Source: Marinobacter sp. HL-58
Lineage (GTDB): Bacteria > Pseudomonadota > Gammaproteobacteria > Pseudomonadales > Oleiphilaceae
DNA length: 64,000 nt
Direction: 5' to 3'
Assembly: GCF_001314605.1 (NCBI RefSeq)
Contig: NZ_LIHP01000012.1
Span: 56,080-120,079 of the forward strand
Within the stretch, counting starts at the first letter, position 1, and the number at the start of each line of letters is the position of its first letter. The position numbers and the translations under genes were made by a program. Below the pieces are notes generated by a model. The model worked only from the letters and a program-made list of their open reading frames with translations, was not told where the DNA came from and did not search any database. This document shows positions 27,037 to 37,225 of the stretch, in pieces.

Positions 27037-28077
27037 TCAGTGCATGGGGGTGGTACCAACCACCCCTGGCTCCATCTCCAGCGCTATGCCAAAGCGCGCT
27101 TCAACGTCACTGCGAATTCTGTCTGCCAGCGCCAGCACATCGCCGCCACTGCCGCCGGAATGGTTGACCAGCACCAGCGCCTGCCGGTTATGAACCCCCA
27201 CCCTGCCGTTGCGATACCCCTTCCAGCCACACTGATCAATTAACCATGCTGCAGCCACCTTGGCGCTGTCATCGCCTGGATAACCGGCAATGTCCGGCCA
27301 GGTTCGTTGCAGGGCGTGCCAGGTGTCGAGGGGTACGACCGGATTCTTGAAAAAGCTGCCGGCATTAGGCAGTTGCGCCGGGTCCGGCAGTTTCCGCCGC
27401 CGCACTGCCATCACCCCATTGGCCACATCCAGTGGCGTCAGGTCACGGGTGTCCTGCCCCTCGAAATAGTCGGCAAGATCTCGGTAACCCAGGGAAAAAG
27501 GCCGGGAGCGGGACAGCCTCAGGCGAACCGTGGTGATAACATAGCGGCCGGGTTCGTGTTTGAACACGCTGTCGCGGTAACTGAAATGGCAGAGGCTGTT
27601 GGTGAGGCTGATTTCCTGGCCGGTATGACGGTCAAGGGCGGACACCTCCAGCAGGGTATCCCGCAGTTCCGCACCATAGGCTCCGATGTTCTGGACCGGA
27701 GCAGCGCCAACGGTACCCGGAATCAACGCCAGGTTCTCGATGCCACGGTAACCTGCGGAAGCGGCGTACATGACAACGTCATGCCAGTTCTCGCCGGCAC
27801 CCAGCACCAGCGTCGCCTCGTCACCGTCGATGTGCTCCCAGCACCGGCGGGAGATGGCCATTCGAATAACCAGCCCGGGATAGTCACCGGCAAATAACAG
27901 GTTGCTGCCGCCACCGAGAATCAGCGGTTCCACGGATTTATCCGCGGCCCAGTCCAGGGCCTGCCGGAGCGACTCCAGTGACGTCACGGATACGAAATAC
28001 CGCGCTCTCGCGGCGATGGCCAGGCTATTCATTTCGCCCAGAAAGACGTTCTCCTGAATCCGGGCCTTATCGATCAA
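27037..28077 (-). CDS. murB: UDP-N-acetylmuramate dehydrogenase
   Basis: A 346-residue FAD enzyme that reduces UDP-GlcNAc-enolpyruvate to UDP-MurNAc in peptidoglycan synthesis. Visible are the FAD-binding GGGSNLLFAG, YRGIENLALIPGTVGAAPVQNIGAYG, the serine in NAGSFFKNP and a C-terminal glutamate in ALEMEPGVVG. I use the TTG at 28077: GGAG lies 8 bases upstream and TTGA overlaps the phosphatase stop, and the extra residues align with family N-termini better than the ATG at 28032. It ends the envelope operon. Confidence 0.93.
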   Translation of the reverse strand: MIDKARIQENVFLGEMNSLAIAARARYFVSVTSLESLRQALDWAADKSVEPLILGGGSNLLFAGDYPGLVIRMAISRRCWEHIDGDEATLVLGAGENWHDVVMYAASAGYRGIENLALIPGTVGAAPVQNIGAYGAELRDTLLEVSALDRHTGQEISLTNSLCHFSYRDSVFKHEPGRYVITTVRLRLSRSRPFSLGYRDLADYFEGQDTRDLTPLDVANGVMAVRRRKLPDPAQLPNAGSFFKNPVVPLDTWHALQRTWPDIAGYPGDDSAKVAAAWLIDQCGWKGYRNGRVGVHNRQALVLVNHSGGSGGDVLALADRIRSDVEARFGIALEMEPGVVGTTPMH

Positions 28078-28553
28078 GCCAGCTGCTCCCGGATGTGGGT
28101 CAGGAGACCTTCACTGGCCTCATGAATCAGGTCCAGCACATGTTCGAAGCCATGGTTGCCGCCATAGTATGGATCTGGCACTTCATCATATCCGGACCGA
28201 CCATAACCCAGAAACAGGACCGGTTCGGTACCGCCGTTCTGGCGCCAGATATCCCGGATATCCGCCAGGTTCTGCCGATCCATCACCAGGATATAGTCGA
28301 ATTCGTCCAGGTCCTCACTGCGGAACTGCCGAGCCCGGAGGTCACCGATATCAACGCCGCGTTTCCGGGCCGCGGCTATCGCCCGGCTGTCCGGCTCCTT
28401 GCCCACATGCCAGTCGCCAGTACCACAGGAGTCGATCAGGATCTGATCTTCAAGCCCCGCCTTGCGAACCTCCTCGCGGAAAACTCCCTCGGCACTGGGG
28501 GAACGGCATATATTTCCGAGGCAGACAAACAGTACCTTTACCGGTTCAGTCAT
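28074..28553 (-). CDS. Low-molecular-weight protein-tyrosine phosphatase
   Basis: A 159-residue enzyme with the P-loop CLGNICRSP (C11-x5-R17) and the general-acid loop DPYYGG. Family members remove phosphate from phosphotyrosine and often counter BY-kinases in polysaccharide export. It starts at 28553, overlapping the kdsB stop by four bases, and its stop overlaps the murB start. Position inside an LPS/peptidoglycan operon is conserved in Pseudomonas. No BY-kinase is in the window, so its substrate is unknown. Confidence 0.92.
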   Translation of the reverse strand: MTEPVKVLFVCLGNICRSPSAEGVFREEVRKAGLEDQILIDSCGTGDWHVGKEPDSRAIAAARKRGVDIGDLRARQFRSEDLDEFDYILVMDRQNLADIRDIWRQNGGTEPVLFLGYGRSGYDEVPDPYYGGNHGFEHVLDLIHEASEGLLTHIREQLA

Positions 28554-29338
28554 GGTTTCGGGGCCTCCTTTTTCTTTGCGGCCATGATGGTTCGCAGACG
28601 CTCCAGGTCCTGCTGCGTGTCCACACCGGAGGGCGGTATCCGGCAGGCCTCCTCCACGTGTATGCGGGCTCCGTTGTACAAGGCCCGCAGTTGCTCCAGG
28701 GATTCCGTTACTTCCGCAGGGGCTGGTGCCCAGGTCACGAAATCCCGCAGAAGACTGACACGGTAACCGTAAATGCCGATGTGGCGATAGTAACCGACCC
28801 CTTCCGGTAACGACCTGTCCCCTTCCGGGGTATGCCACGCATCCCGAGCCCAGGGAATCGGGGCGCGGCTGAAATAATGTGCCATGCCACGGTGATCAAA
28901 CACCACTTTCACCACATTGGGATTGAATACACTGGTCGCATCGGGGATTGGCTCGCAGAGGGTGGCGATGGCGGCGTCGGGATGGGCCTCCAGGTTGGCA
29001 GCCACCTGATCAATCAGTTCCGGGGGAATCAGCGGTTCATCACCCTGCACATTGACCACCCGCTCGTCGGGCCCGAAATTCATCAGCCGGGCGACCTCTT
29101 CCAGCCTATCGGTTCCACTGGCGTGGTTGGCCGATGTCATCACCACTTCCGCTCCGAAAGCCCGACAGGCGGTTTCAATCCGGGAATCATCGGTGGCAAT
29201 GATCACGCGGCTGGCCCCGCTCTCGCAGGCGCGGTCATGAACATGTGCGATCATTGGCCTGCCGGCAATATCCGCCAGGGGCTTTCCCGGCAGGCGTGTC
29301 GAGGCATAGCGGGCCGGAATCACAACAGTGTAGGACAT
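28550..29338 (-). CDS. kdsB: 3-deoxy-manno-octulosonate cytidylyltransferase
   Basis: A 262-residue enzyme that activates Kdo to CMP-Kdo for the lipid A inner core. The N-terminal nucleotide-binding motif [17 protein letters not shown] and the internal [14 protein letters not shown] are diagnostic. It has normal length. It follows ycaR by 11 bp and overlaps the phosphatase start in ATGA. Together with lpxK and msbA it links Kdo activation, lipid A phosphorylation and export. Confidence 0.97.
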   Translation of the reverse strand: MSYTVVIPARYASTRLPGKPLADIAGRPMIAHVHDRACESGASRVIIATDDSRIETACRAFGAEVVMTSANHASGTDRLEEVARLMNFGPDERVVNVQGDEPLIPPELIDQVAANLEAHPDAAIATLCEPIPDATSVFNPNVVKVVFDHRGMAHYFSRAPIPWARDAWHTPEGDRSLPEGVGYYRHIGIYGYRVSLLRDFVTWAPAPAEVTESLEQLRALYNGARIHVEEACRIPPSGVDTQQDLERLRTIMAAKKKEAPKP

Positions 29339-29350
29339 ACTGGCTCCGTG

Positions 29351-29539
29351 TCAGCGCTTATCCAGGCGCTCGTCGGTGGTCAGGGTGCGGGCTTCCGTGG
29401 CCAGCATGACGGGTATCCCTTCACGAATCGGGAAAGCCATCGCATCCTGATAGCAGATGAGTTCGGTCTTGTCTTCATTCAGCTTGAGGTCCCCTTTGCA
29501 AACCGGGCATGCCAGCAGGGCCATCAGTTTCTTATCCAT
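29351..29539 (-). CDS. ycaR: Trm112/YcaR-type zinc-ribbon protein
   Basis: A 62-residue Trm112 family protein with a CPVC motif at the N-terminus ([14 protein letters not shown]) and a later conserved [11 protein letters not shown]. In gammaproteobacteria it sits between lpxK and kdsB; its role is not settled. The 5' end overlaps lpxK by eight bases. Confidence 0.92.
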   Translation of the reverse strand: MDKKLMALLACPVCKGDLKLNEDKTELICYQDAMAFPIREGIPVMLATEARTLTTDERLDKR

Positions 29540-30560
29540 GGTGTGTTCTCACAGTTTCGTTGGAATCCGGTGATTGACGACAATGATCGACGCTGGCCAT
29601 GAACGCTTCCCTGAATGCATCGGGAAGCCCGGCTTTCACGGCCAGAACCCAGGCGTTATCCGGAGCCATGTGCCGGCATTTGACGGCATCTTTCGCGGTC
29701 ATGACCAGCCACTCCCCCGGTTCTGACTGCAGATCCTCAGGGGTAAAACGATGATGGTCCGGTAAGGCCCGGGACCGGACCCGGGCTCCCAAGTTCTTCA
29801 GTGTATCGAAAAACCGCCCGGGGTTGCCGATTCCCGCCACGGCCCTCACGGCCTGTCCCCTGAGTCGTTCCGGCGCAAGGGTCTCGCCGGTGACAAGATT
29901 TCTCAGAGCGGACGGCGCCAGGGTCATGGTGAACTGGTGTTCGTGGTCAATCTCCACCAGGTAGCCACCGTTGGTGATGACAAAATCGACCGAAGCCAAC
30001 CGGTCCAGGGGTTCACGCAGGGGGCCTACGGGAATCAGGGCGCCGTTACCGAGGCCCCGGGCACCATCAAACACCGCCAGTTCTATGTCCCTGGGCAACC
30101 GGTAATGCTGGAGGCCGTCATCACACACCAGAATGGTACCGAGTTTCCGTTCCAGGGCCCAGAGGGCAGCGCGCCTTCGGTCCGGGTCCACCACAACCGG
30201 ACATCCGGATTCCGCGGCCAGCATCACCGGCTCGTCGCCGGCGACTTCGGGGCCGGTCTCCGGGGTTACCTGCAGGGGGTAATGGTCAGCCTTGCCACCA
30301 TAGCCACGGCTGAGAATAACCGGTTGCCAGCCATGCTCCTGAAGAAGCGCCGTCAGGGCTGCCGTCAATGGCGACTTTCCGGTGCCACCGGCGGTGATAT
30401 TGCCCACCACCACAACCGGAACAGGGATACTCTCGTCCCGGGCCTGCCATGCCCTTCGCCTCCGGTTTTCAGCAATTGTCCGGTACAGCCAGACCAGGGG
30501 ATACAACGGCCACAGGGGCCGCTTTCCGCTGTACCACAGCCGGTCAACCAGCGTGGTCAT
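29532..30560 (-). CDS. lpxK: Tetraacyldisaccharide 4'-kinase
   Basis: A 342-residue membrane-associated kinase that phosphorylates the 4' position of the lipid A precursor. The N-terminal amphipathic helix ([19 protein letters not shown]) precedes the P-loop [16 protein letters not shown], and the ILSRGYGG and DDGLQHYRL motifs follow. It overlaps msbA by four bases upstream and ycaR by eight downstream. Confidence 0.97.
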   Translation of the reverse strand: MTTLVDRLWYSGKRPLWPLYPLVWLYRTIAENRRRRAWQARDESIPVPVVVVGNITAGGTGKSPLTAALTALLQEHGWQPVILSRGYGGKADHYPLQVTPETGPEVAGDEPVMLAAESGCPVVVDPDRRRAALWALERKLGTILVCDDGLQHYRLPRDIELAVFDGARGLGNGALIPVGPLREPLDRLASVDFVITNGGYLVEIDHEHQFTMTLAPSALRNLVTGETLAPERLRGQAVRAVAGIGNPGRFFDTLKNLGARVRSRALPDHHRFTPEDLQSEPGEWLVMTAKDAVKCRHMAPDNAWVLAVKAGLPDAFREAFMASVDHCRQSPDSNETVRTHHG

Positions 30561-32332
30561 GCCTGCTCGCTGAACTGCATCTGGTGGAGCTGGGCATAGG
30601 CTCCGCCCTGAGCCAGCAACTCATCGTGGCGGCCGGATTCGATAATCCTTCCACCGTCCATGACCAGGATCCGATCCGCCTTTTCAATGGTGGACAGCCG
30701 GTGGGCAATGACCAGCGTGGTCCTGCCTTTCATCACTGTTTCCAGGGCATCCTGGATGTGGCGTTCCGATTCGGTATCGAGTGCCGAGGTGGCCTCGTCG
30801 AGAATCAGCACCGGCGCATCCTTCAGCAACGCCCGGGCAATGGCAAGGCGTTGACGCTGACCGCCCGAAAGCATCACGCCGTTGTCACCGATCATGGTGT
30901 CCAGGCCTTCCGGCATGCGCTCGATGAATTCCATGGCATGGGCCTTCTTCGCCGCATCAATGATCTGTTCCCGGCTGTGGTGGCGAAGTGCGCCATAGGC
31001 AATATTGGCGGCAATGGTGTCGTTGAACAGCACCACATTCTGGGTGACCAGTGCAATCTGGGCCCGCAATGCCTCCAGGGTAAATTCATTCAGGGAATGG
31101 CCATCCAACCGGATGTCGCCGCCGGTATATTCATAGAACCTGGGCAACAGACTGACCAAGGTGGATTTCCCACTGCCGGAACGCCCCACCAGCGCAACAC
31201 TCTGTCCGGCTGGAATGGTCAGGGTAATGCCTTTGAGAACGTCTTCCAGCTGGTCGCGATAACGGAAGCTGACATTGTCGAACTCGATATTGCCCTCAAC
31301 CCGCTCCGGCGCATAGGTACCCGGGTCGTGCTCCGGCTCTTCGTCCATGGTGCCGAATACATCATGGGCCGCAGCCACCCCTTTCTGGATCTTGGCGTGT
31401 ACGGATGTGACCTGGCGAATAGGCTTGGCCATGGTGGTTGCCGCTGTGATAAATGCGACCAACTGGCCAGTGGTCATTTCGCCCCGCAACTCAGGAGCGA
31501 GCATGAACCAGACCAGAGCAGCAATGGCGATAGCAACCAGCACCTGGATCACCGGAATGCTGATGGCCTGGGTGGAAGCCATTTTCAGGCTCTGCTCCAG
31601 GTTTTTCTCGCTCACTTTGCGGAACCGGTCCCGTTCATAGTGCTCCCCCCCGAAGGTACGCACCACCCGGTAACCACTGATGGATTCGGAGGCCACATGG
31701 GTAATATCACCCATGGAACCCTGGATACGTTGACTGATCTTGCGGAACCGCTTGCTGGCGTAGCTGACCACCAGGGCGATCAGCGGACCGACCGCCAGAA
31801 ACACCAGTGTCAGCTTCCAGTTGGTGTAGATCATGAAGCCCAGCAGGCCAACAATTGTCAGGCCCTCGCGAAGGGTGATGGTGACCGCATTGGTGGTGGC
31901 TTCGGCAACCTGCTCCACATTGAAGGTCAGCTTGGACACCAGCCGGCCCGAGGCGTTCTCGTCAAAATAACGGGAAGGCAAATTCAGCAAACGGTCAAAC
32001 ACCTGTTTGCGCAAGGCATTGATGACCTGCCGGCCAACGTAGCTGATGAAGTACTGGCTCATGAATGTGCCCACACCACGGAAGGCGAACACCCCCACGA
32101 TCAGCAGTGTCAGCTGGATGCGGTTCTCATCGGTGGGATTTTCCAGCGCCGTGATCACGTACTCCATGGCTGCGGCCATGCCGGTGGATGCCGCTGCATA
32201 GATAACGTTTCCCACGACCGCCAGGGCGAAGGCCACCCAGAAGGGTTTTACATAAGCCAGCAGGCGCTTGTAGGTTGCCCAGTTGCCCACCGGTTGCTGG
32301 CCCGGATCTGCGGTGGAGGTGGATTCACTCAC
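30557..32332 (-). CDS. msbA: Lipid A export ABC transporter, ATP-binding/permease
   Basis: A 591-residue half-transporter that flips core-lipid A across the inner membrane as a homodimer. Six transmembrane helices span about 28-320. The nucleotide-binding domain has Walker A GRSGSGKSTLV, signature LSGGQRQRLAIARALL, Walker B LILDEATSALD and the H-loop in VIAHRLST. Its start overlaps the exbD stop and its stop overlaps the lpxK start, each by four bases. Confidence 0.96.
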   Translation of the reverse strand: MSESTSTADPGQQPVGNWATYKRLLAYVKPFWVAFALAVVGNVIYAAASTGMAAAMEYVITALENPTDENRIQLTLLIVGVFAFRGVGTFMSQYFISYVGRQVINALRKQVFDRLLNLPSRYFDENASGRLVSKLTFNVEQVAEATTNAVTITLREGLTIVGLLGFMIYTNWKLTLVFLAVGPLIALVVSYASKRFRKISQRIQGSMGDITHVASESISGYRVVRTFGGEHYERDRFRKVSEKNLEQSLKMASTQAISIPVIQVLVAIAIAALVWFMLAPELRGEMTTGQLVAFITAATTMAKPIRQVTSVHAKIQKGVAAAHDVFGTMDEEPEHDPGTYAPERVEGNIEFDNVSFRYRDQLEDVLKGITLTIPAGQSVALVGRSGSGKSTLVSLLPRFYEYTGGDIRLDGHSLNEFTLEALRAQIALVTQNVVLFNDTIAANIAYGALRHHSREQIIDAAKKAHAMEFIERMPEGLDTMIGDNGVMLSGGQRQRLAIARALLKDAPVLILDEATSALDTESERHIQDALETVMKGRTTLVIAHRLSTIEKADRILVMDGGRIIESGRHDELLAQGGAYAQLHQMQFSEQA

Positions 32333-32751
32333 TGCCCTTCGGCCCCGCGCTCGGTCGTGATACTGAGTTTGGCAAAGCCAAGGCGGCCGGCTACATCCAT
32401 GGCCCGGACCACAAATTCATGGGGTGTACGGGCGTCAGCGGTAATGATAAAGGGTAACGATGCGTCATCACCCGCAAGCTCGCTGACGGCGCGCTCAAGG
32501 GTTTCACGGCGATTATTGACCAGTGTCCGGTCGTTGAGTATGTACTGACCTTCAGCGTTGATTACCACATCAATCAGCGTCGCTTCAGACTCGGACCGCT
32601 CACCGTTGGCTTCCGGCAATTCGATATTGAGATGGCTTTCACGGGTAAACGTGGTGGAAACCATAAAGAATATCAGCAGCAGGAAGACCACATCGATCAG
32701 TGGTGTCAGGTCAACCCCGACTTCCTGACTTCTCTGGCGCTTGAACTTCAC
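32329..32751 (-). CDS. exbD: ExbD/TolR family biopolymer transport protein
   Basis: A 140-residue protein with one N-terminal membrane helix (about 13-34) carrying the functional aspartate in DLTPLIDVVFLLLIFFM and a small periplasmic domain. With ExbB it uses proton motive force to drive TonB- or Tol-type systems. No tonB is adjacent. In Pseudomonas an ExbB/ExbD pair also stands before msbA/lpxK, so the link to envelope biogenesis is conserved but not explained. Confidence 0.92.
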   Translation of the reverse strand: MKFKRQRSQEVGVDLTPLIDVVFLLLIFFMVSTTFTRESHLNIELPEANGERSESEATLIDVVINAEGQYILNDRTLVNNRRETLERAVSELAGDDASLPFIITADARTPHEFVVRAMDVAGRLGFAKLSITTERGAEGQ

Positions 32752-32756
32752 GGTGT

Positions 32757-33383
32757 TCAGGCTCCTTCCACGTCAATTTCGCGGTCACCATGCACCACTT
32801 CAACCAGTTTGATGGCTTCCTGCTCCATGCCAACCACCAGCTCATCAACACGGCGAATGAAATAGCGGTGGCAGATCAGTGCAGGAATAGCCACACTCAG
32901 CCCCGCGGCCGTGGTGATCAGGGCTTCCGAAATACCACCGGCCAGGTTGCCGGCATCACCGACACCGGCAAGCTGGATCTCAGCGAACACCTTGATCATG
33001 CCAATGACCGTACCGAGGAGCCCCAGCAGCGGAGTAATGGTTGCCACCGTGCCCAGCGGATTGAGGAAGCGCTCCAGTTCATGGATGACCTGGCTGGCCT
33101 CATGCTCAATGCTTTCCTTCATGATCTCGCGACCATGCTTCGCATTCATCAGCCCGCCGGCCAGGATACGGCCCATGGGAGAAGAGGCCTGCAGGGCCTT
33201 GAGCTTGCGGCCGTTAAGCTCTTTCTTCTTGATCCAGCGCCACAACTCGTTAATGGTATGCTGCGGCGTTATCCTGGACGGTCTGAGGGTCCAGAAGCGC
33301 TCAAGGATGATGGCAAGTGCAAGAATGGAACAGGCAAGAATCGGCACCATGAGGATGCCACCGGCTTTCAAAAGCTCGAACAC
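32757..33383 (-). CDS. exbB: ExbB/TolQ/MotA family proton channel
   Basis: A 208-residue inner-membrane protein with three helices (about 7-27, 112-135 and 155-178). The motifs PLGTVATITPLLGLLGTVIGMIKVF and GGISEALITTAAGLSVAIPALI are those of ExbB/TolQ channels. It begins with GTG at 33383, seven bases after AGGGAG, and is followed by exbD after five bases. It is the first gene of the exbB-exbD-msbA-lpxK-ycaR-kdsB-PTP-murB operon. Confidence 0.92.
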   Translation of the reverse strand: MFELLKAGGILMVPILACSILALAIILERFWTLRPSRITPQHTINELWRWIKKKELNGRKLKALQASSPMGRILAGGLMNAKHGREIMKESIEHEASQVIHELERFLNPLGTVATITPLLGLLGTVIGMIKVFAEIQLAGVGDAGNLAGGISEALITTAAGLSVAIPALICHRYFIRRVDELVVGMEQEAIKLVEVVHGDREIDVEGA

Positions 33384-33477
33384 GCTTGGTCTCCCTGATT
33401 GTTAGCAAGCCGCGCTACTTTAGCATAGCTACCGGCCCAGGCCACACCCGGAATGTCACGGTTTTTTACACCGGACA

Positions 33478-35856
33478 TCATGGACTTTCAGGTTTGCGTA
33501 TCCAGAACGGCGTTTCGGCTCTCGCCTCGCTTATTGATACGCCATCTTCCCCTAACAAGAGCTGCACGGCACCCGATGTTGCCGTATTCAGCAGGCGACT
33601 GCCCGCAGACCGATACCGGCTGACCACATCCGTGTGAGGGTGTCCGAATCGGTGCCGGTAGCCGGCACTGAACACCACAAGGTCCGGCGCCAATTCCCTG
33701 ACCCAGTCTTCGGATGATGACGTTTTACTGCCGTGGTGGGGCGCAAGCACAACGCGAAAATCCGCGGACTTCGGCTGTGTATCCGCAACATGGAAACGTT
33801 CTGCCCGACGGGTGATATCCCCTGGCAGCACCACCTCCGCGCCTGAAGACTCGTTACGGATCGTCAGGACACAGGAGGCGTCATTACCCTTGACGTCACC
33901 GGGGCTGCGCCAGAACGAAAGCTCAAGGTCGCCTAGGGCGTGGCGACCCAGGTCAGCGCAGGACTGCACTGTGGTGCCGGAACCGACAGGCAGCATGCCA
34001 GCTACGCGCTCCGGCTCCCCGGTGATTACCCGCCCCACCCCGAAGTTTTCGAAAAGATGCGGCAATCCGCCCGCATGGTCACCATCCCCGTGACTGATTA
34101 CCAGCGTATCGATGTTATGGACGCCCAGCGCCCTGAGATTGGGTATCAGTACCGAGTCCACGGCTGAATAGACACACTCAAGGGCGGGTCCGGTATCATA
34201 GACAAGCACCCGGTCCTGATCCCGCACCATCACCGACAGCCCCTGGCCGACATCCCATATCCAGAGTTCCGGGTCCTCTGCCGGAGTGTTTCCCGCACTG
34301 TCTCCTGTTCCTCCGACCAGCATTGCCATGATCCAGAGCGAAACCAGCGCTGTCGTGGCCTGGCGAAAGCCCCGGAAAGGCAAAAGCAAGGCCAGCATCA
34401 CTACACCGGCAAGAAGGAGGACCGGCGACAAACCAAGGGATGGCATGGCGATGTCCAGGACCGCAAGCCACGACAGCCCCTGCCACAGCACCCCGAACGC
34501 CAGATCAAGCACACCGATAGCCACACCGTCTGCCGCCGGCGTAATCATCATTACCAATGCTCCAACCACCAGTAACGGCATTACGACCAGTGAAACCCAG
34601 GGGATGGCAAACAGATTGGCAACGAAGCCGGTCACAACCTGTGACTGCCCCAGCACCTGCAGAATCGGCCAGAGCGCCACGAAGACAGCCAGCTGCGCCA
34701 GTAACAAGCCCTGAAGCCAACCCGCCTGGCGAACCCGGGAACTGAACAGCAGCACAAGAACGGAAACAGCACCAAAAGACAGCCAGAATCCCTGGTCAAG
34801 GGGTGAAAACGGATCACTGGCCAGTACCACGACCAGAGCACCCAACAGCCCGGTAAATGCCCCGGTACGACGCGCGGCCAGCAGAATCCAGCCGGCAATG
34901 ATCACCATGATCAGTGCCCGGCGCGTCGGCACGGAGAAGCCTGCCGCCAGTGCATACACAAGGCTGGCGAGCGAAACCAGGAGAAACACGAGGCGCCGCA
35001 GGCGCCCCGGAGACAGCCGTCCCGCCGGCAGACAGAGCAGTAACCGCCGGCAGACAAACGCTGTGCCGGCGGCTACCAGGCCGAGGTGCAGGCCGGAAAT
35101 GGCCACCAGATGAATGGTGCCGGTGGCCTTGAGAATATCCCAGTGGCCGGGCTCCATATGCCCGCGGTAACCCAACAACAGGGAAGATATCAGCGGAAAA
35201 TGCCGGGCGCCGGACAACCGTTCCGAAGTTGCCCTGACCAGTCCGTTCCTCCAGCTGTGGTAATGGCAGACCAGATGGCAGTCCAGGTCTGCGTCGGGAG
35301 CCAGCTCACGGACAGTGCCGGTGGCACCAAATCCCTTGCGGTACAGCCAGGACTCATAGCGGAAGCCCTCTGGATTCACAGCGCCGTGGGGACGCTTGAG
35401 AACAACCCTGAGCATCAGCCGTTCGGGAATACCGGTTGTCGCTTCCTCGCCATACCAGGCAAGGCGGAGCTTCCGGGGCATCGCGGGAAGGTCACCATCG
35501 GTGAGGTGGTCAGGCGGGTGCCATTGTTCAGCACAGAAAGCAAAGCGGACACTGCTGAAACTTCCCGTGGAGGGAACACTGCACAGATACCCGGATACCT
35601 CCAGAACCTCGCCTTCCAGACTGGCTGAAAGAGCGTCCTGTTGACGGGCCTGCGCCTGCCAGGTCACCCACGACATGCCCGCAAGAGCGCCGGCAAGAAG
35701 CATGGTCATGGCCCTGAGCCCAGGCGAGTCAACTACTTTGAAGGCGAGAAACGGGATCGCCGTCGCGCAAATCAGCCAGTACAGAGGTGGTAAGCGCTCA
35801 AGGCTATACAGTAAGATAACGCCGCAGGCGAAGCCCGCGAGGCCGATTCTGGCCAT
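33478..35856 (-). CDS. comEC: ComEC/Rec2 DNA-uptake channel protein
   Basis: About 792 residues. ComEC carries single-stranded DNA across the inner membrane during natural transformation. An N-terminal helix pair and OB-like domain are followed by a competence domain with many membrane helices (about 210-500), including the TGTIHLVAISGLHLGLVAAG signature. The C-terminus is a metallo-beta-lactamase-like domain with HGDGDHAGGL and HHGSKTSSS, which may degrade the non-transported strand. The start is uncertain between TTG 35871 and ATG 35856. Its presence suggests the organism could be transformable. Confidence 0.95.
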   Translation of the reverse strand: MARIGLAGFACGVILLYSLERLPPLYWLICATAIPFLAFKVVDSPGLRAMTMLLAGALAGMSWVTWQAQARQQDALSASLEGEVLEVSGYLCSVPSTGSFSSVRFAFCAEQWHPPDHLTDGDLPAMPRKLRLAWYGEEATTGIPERLMLRVVLKRPHGAVNPEGFRYESWLYRKGFGATGTVRELAPDADLDCHLVCHYHSWRNGLVRATSERLSGARHFPLISSLLLGYRGHMEPGHWDILKATGTIHLVAISGLHLGLVAAGTAFVCRRLLLCLPAGRLSPGRLRRLVFLLVSLASLVYALAAGFSVPTRRALIMVIIAGWILLAARRTGAFTGLLGALVVVLASDPFSPLDQGFWLSFGAVSVLVLLFSSRVRQAGWLQGLLLAQLAVFVALWPILQVLGQSQVVTGFVANLFAIPWVSLVVMPLLVVGALVMMITPAADGVAIGVLDLAFGVLWQGLSWLAVLDIAMPSLGLSPVLLLAGVVMLALLLPFRGFRQATTALVSLWIMAMLVGGTGDSAGNTPAEDPELWIWDVGQGLSVMVRDQDRVLVYDTGPALECVYSAVDSVLIPNLRALGVHNIDTLVISHGDGDHAGGLPHLFENFGVGRVITGEPERVAGMLPVGSGTTVQSCADLGRHALGDLELSFWRSPGDVKGNDASCVLTIRNESSGAEVVLPGDITRRAERFHVADTQPKSADFRVVLAPHHGSKTSSSEDWVRELAPDLVVFSAGYRHRFGHPHTDVVSRYRSAGSRLLNTATSGAVQLLLGEDGVSISEARAETPFWIRKPESP

Positions 35857-35951
35857 AAAACTTCCGGACAATCCTTGTCCTCCTGATAGTTGGTCCTCTC
35901 CGGGGGCTGCGAATTCCCGGAACCATCATCCTGAGCAGGCAGAACTTCCCG

Positions 35952-36527
35952 ATGCCAAAGAAGTTCATGAAACGATATCTACCATCGCCGGAGAGGGTGC
36001 GCGCCATTGAATCGCTGCACTTCCTCGGCGATATCCTTCATGAACCCAACCTCTGGCACATCAACCGACACAGTGTTGCCCGCGCGTTTCTCGTGGGCAT
36101 TTTCCTGGCGATCATCCCCATGCCATTCCAGATGCTCGCAGCGGCAATCTTTGCTATCTGGTTCAATGCCAACCTGCCTTTATCCGTGGTCCTGGTGTGG
36201 ATCAGTAATCCGGTCACCATGCCCCCGCTGTTCTACTTCAACTACAAGGTCGGAGCCTGGATTCTGGATCGCCCGGTATTGAACTTTGAGTTCCAGCTGT
36301 CCTGGTCCTGGCTCAGCGACCGCCTTCTGGATATCGGCATTCCTCTGTACCTGGGGTCGTTGCTGGTAGCTACCACGTCGGCGTGCCTGGCCTACCTGAT
36401 CATCCAGTTCCTCTGGCGCCGCAAGGTCCGTTCCGACTGGCAGGAACGCAGGCTGCTTCAGATCCGCCATCGCCGGCTGATGAAACAGGCCCGGCGAGAA
36501 CGTGACAGCAATAATCAGCGCTCCTGA
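35952..36527 (+). CDS. DUF2062 domain membrane protein
   Basis: A 191-residue protein with two or three membrane segments (about 48-75, 79-100, 130-155). The conserved HSVARAFLVGIFLAIIPMPFQM and VWISNPVTMPPLF motifs identify DUF2062. The function is unknown. It sits next to comEC and lolD as in Pseudomonas. Its last 13 bases overlap the convergent lolD gene. Confidence 0.85.
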   Translation: MPKKFMKRYLPSPERVRAIESLHFLGDILHEPNLWHINRHSVARAFLVGIFLAIIPMPFQMLAAAIFAIWFNANLPLSVVLVWISNPVTMPPLFYFNYKVGAWILDRPVLNFEFQLSWSWLSDRLLDIGIPLYLGSLLVATTSACLAYLIIQFLWRRKVRSDWQERRLLQIRHRRLMKQARRERDSNNQRS

Positions 36528-37225
36528 AACAGCTCACCCTGCTCCAGTCGCAACACCCGCCCGAGGCTACTGGCCATTTTCATATCATGGGTCACCAGCA
36601 CAAAGGCGATACCGATCTGATCCCGAAGTGACTCGATAAGATCGCGAACCCCTTCCCCGGTCTGTTCATCCAGGTTGCCTGTCGGCTCGTCCATCAGTAC
36701 ACACTCAGGCTCATTAACCAGTGCGCGGGCGATGGCAACCCGCTGGCGTTCGCCACCGGACAGTTCACCCGGCTTGTGGGCAAGACGGTGGGCCAGGCCC
36801 ACGCGCTCGAGCATGGCACTGGCCCTGGCGGACGCCGGCTTCATACCCATTCCGCCAAGGGCGCAGGGCATCATGACGTTCTCCAGCGCTGAAAACTCGG
36901 GAAGCAGGTGGTGAAACTGATAGACAAAACCCAGGTGACGGTTACGGAAGTGCGCTCGGCCGGCCTCGCTCATCCGGTGAATGTCCTGGCCACAGATATC
37001 AATATGCCCCGATGAGGGCTTGTCCAGCCCGCCGAGGAGGTTCAGCAGGGTTGTTTTACCGGCGCCACTGCTACCCACAATACCAACCGTTTCCCCGGCA
37101 CTGACCCGCAGCGAAATGTCCGAGAAAATAGTGAGCTTACCGGGGCCTTCATTGTAGGTACGGGTAACCTTGTCACAGTCAATTACCAGCGTCTTTTCCG
37201 GGTTCATGGATGCTGAATCACTCAT
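36515..37225 (-). CDS. lolD: Lipoprotein-releasing system ATP-binding protein
   Basis: A 236-residue ATPase that powers release of outer-membrane lipoproteins from the inner membrane to LolA. It has Walker A GSSGAGKTTL, the LolD-like FVYQFHHLLPEFSALENVMMP, signature LSGGERQRVAIARAL and Walker B CVLMDEPTGNLD. The ATG at 37225 overlaps the permease stop by eight bases; an earlier in-frame codon at 37261 lies within the permease gene. Confidence 0.95.
   Translation of the reverse strand: MSDSASMNPEKTLVIDCDKVTRTYNEGPGKLTIFSDISLRVSAGETVGIVGSSGAGKTTLLNLLGGLDKPSSGHIDICGQDIHRMSEAGRAHFRNRHLGFVYQFHHLLPEFSALENVMMPCALGGMGMKPASARASAMLERVGLAHRLAHKPGELSGGERQRVAIARALVNEPECVLMDEPTGNLDEQTGEGVRDLIESLRDQIGIAFVLVTHDMKMASSLGRVLRLEQGELFQER

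Noticed and set aside
30449-32548. A 699-codon open frame on the plus strand
   Set aside because: It lies antisense to msbA, lpxK and exbD, is rich in His/Gln/Gly as expected from reverse reading of high-GC genes, and has no recognisable domain.
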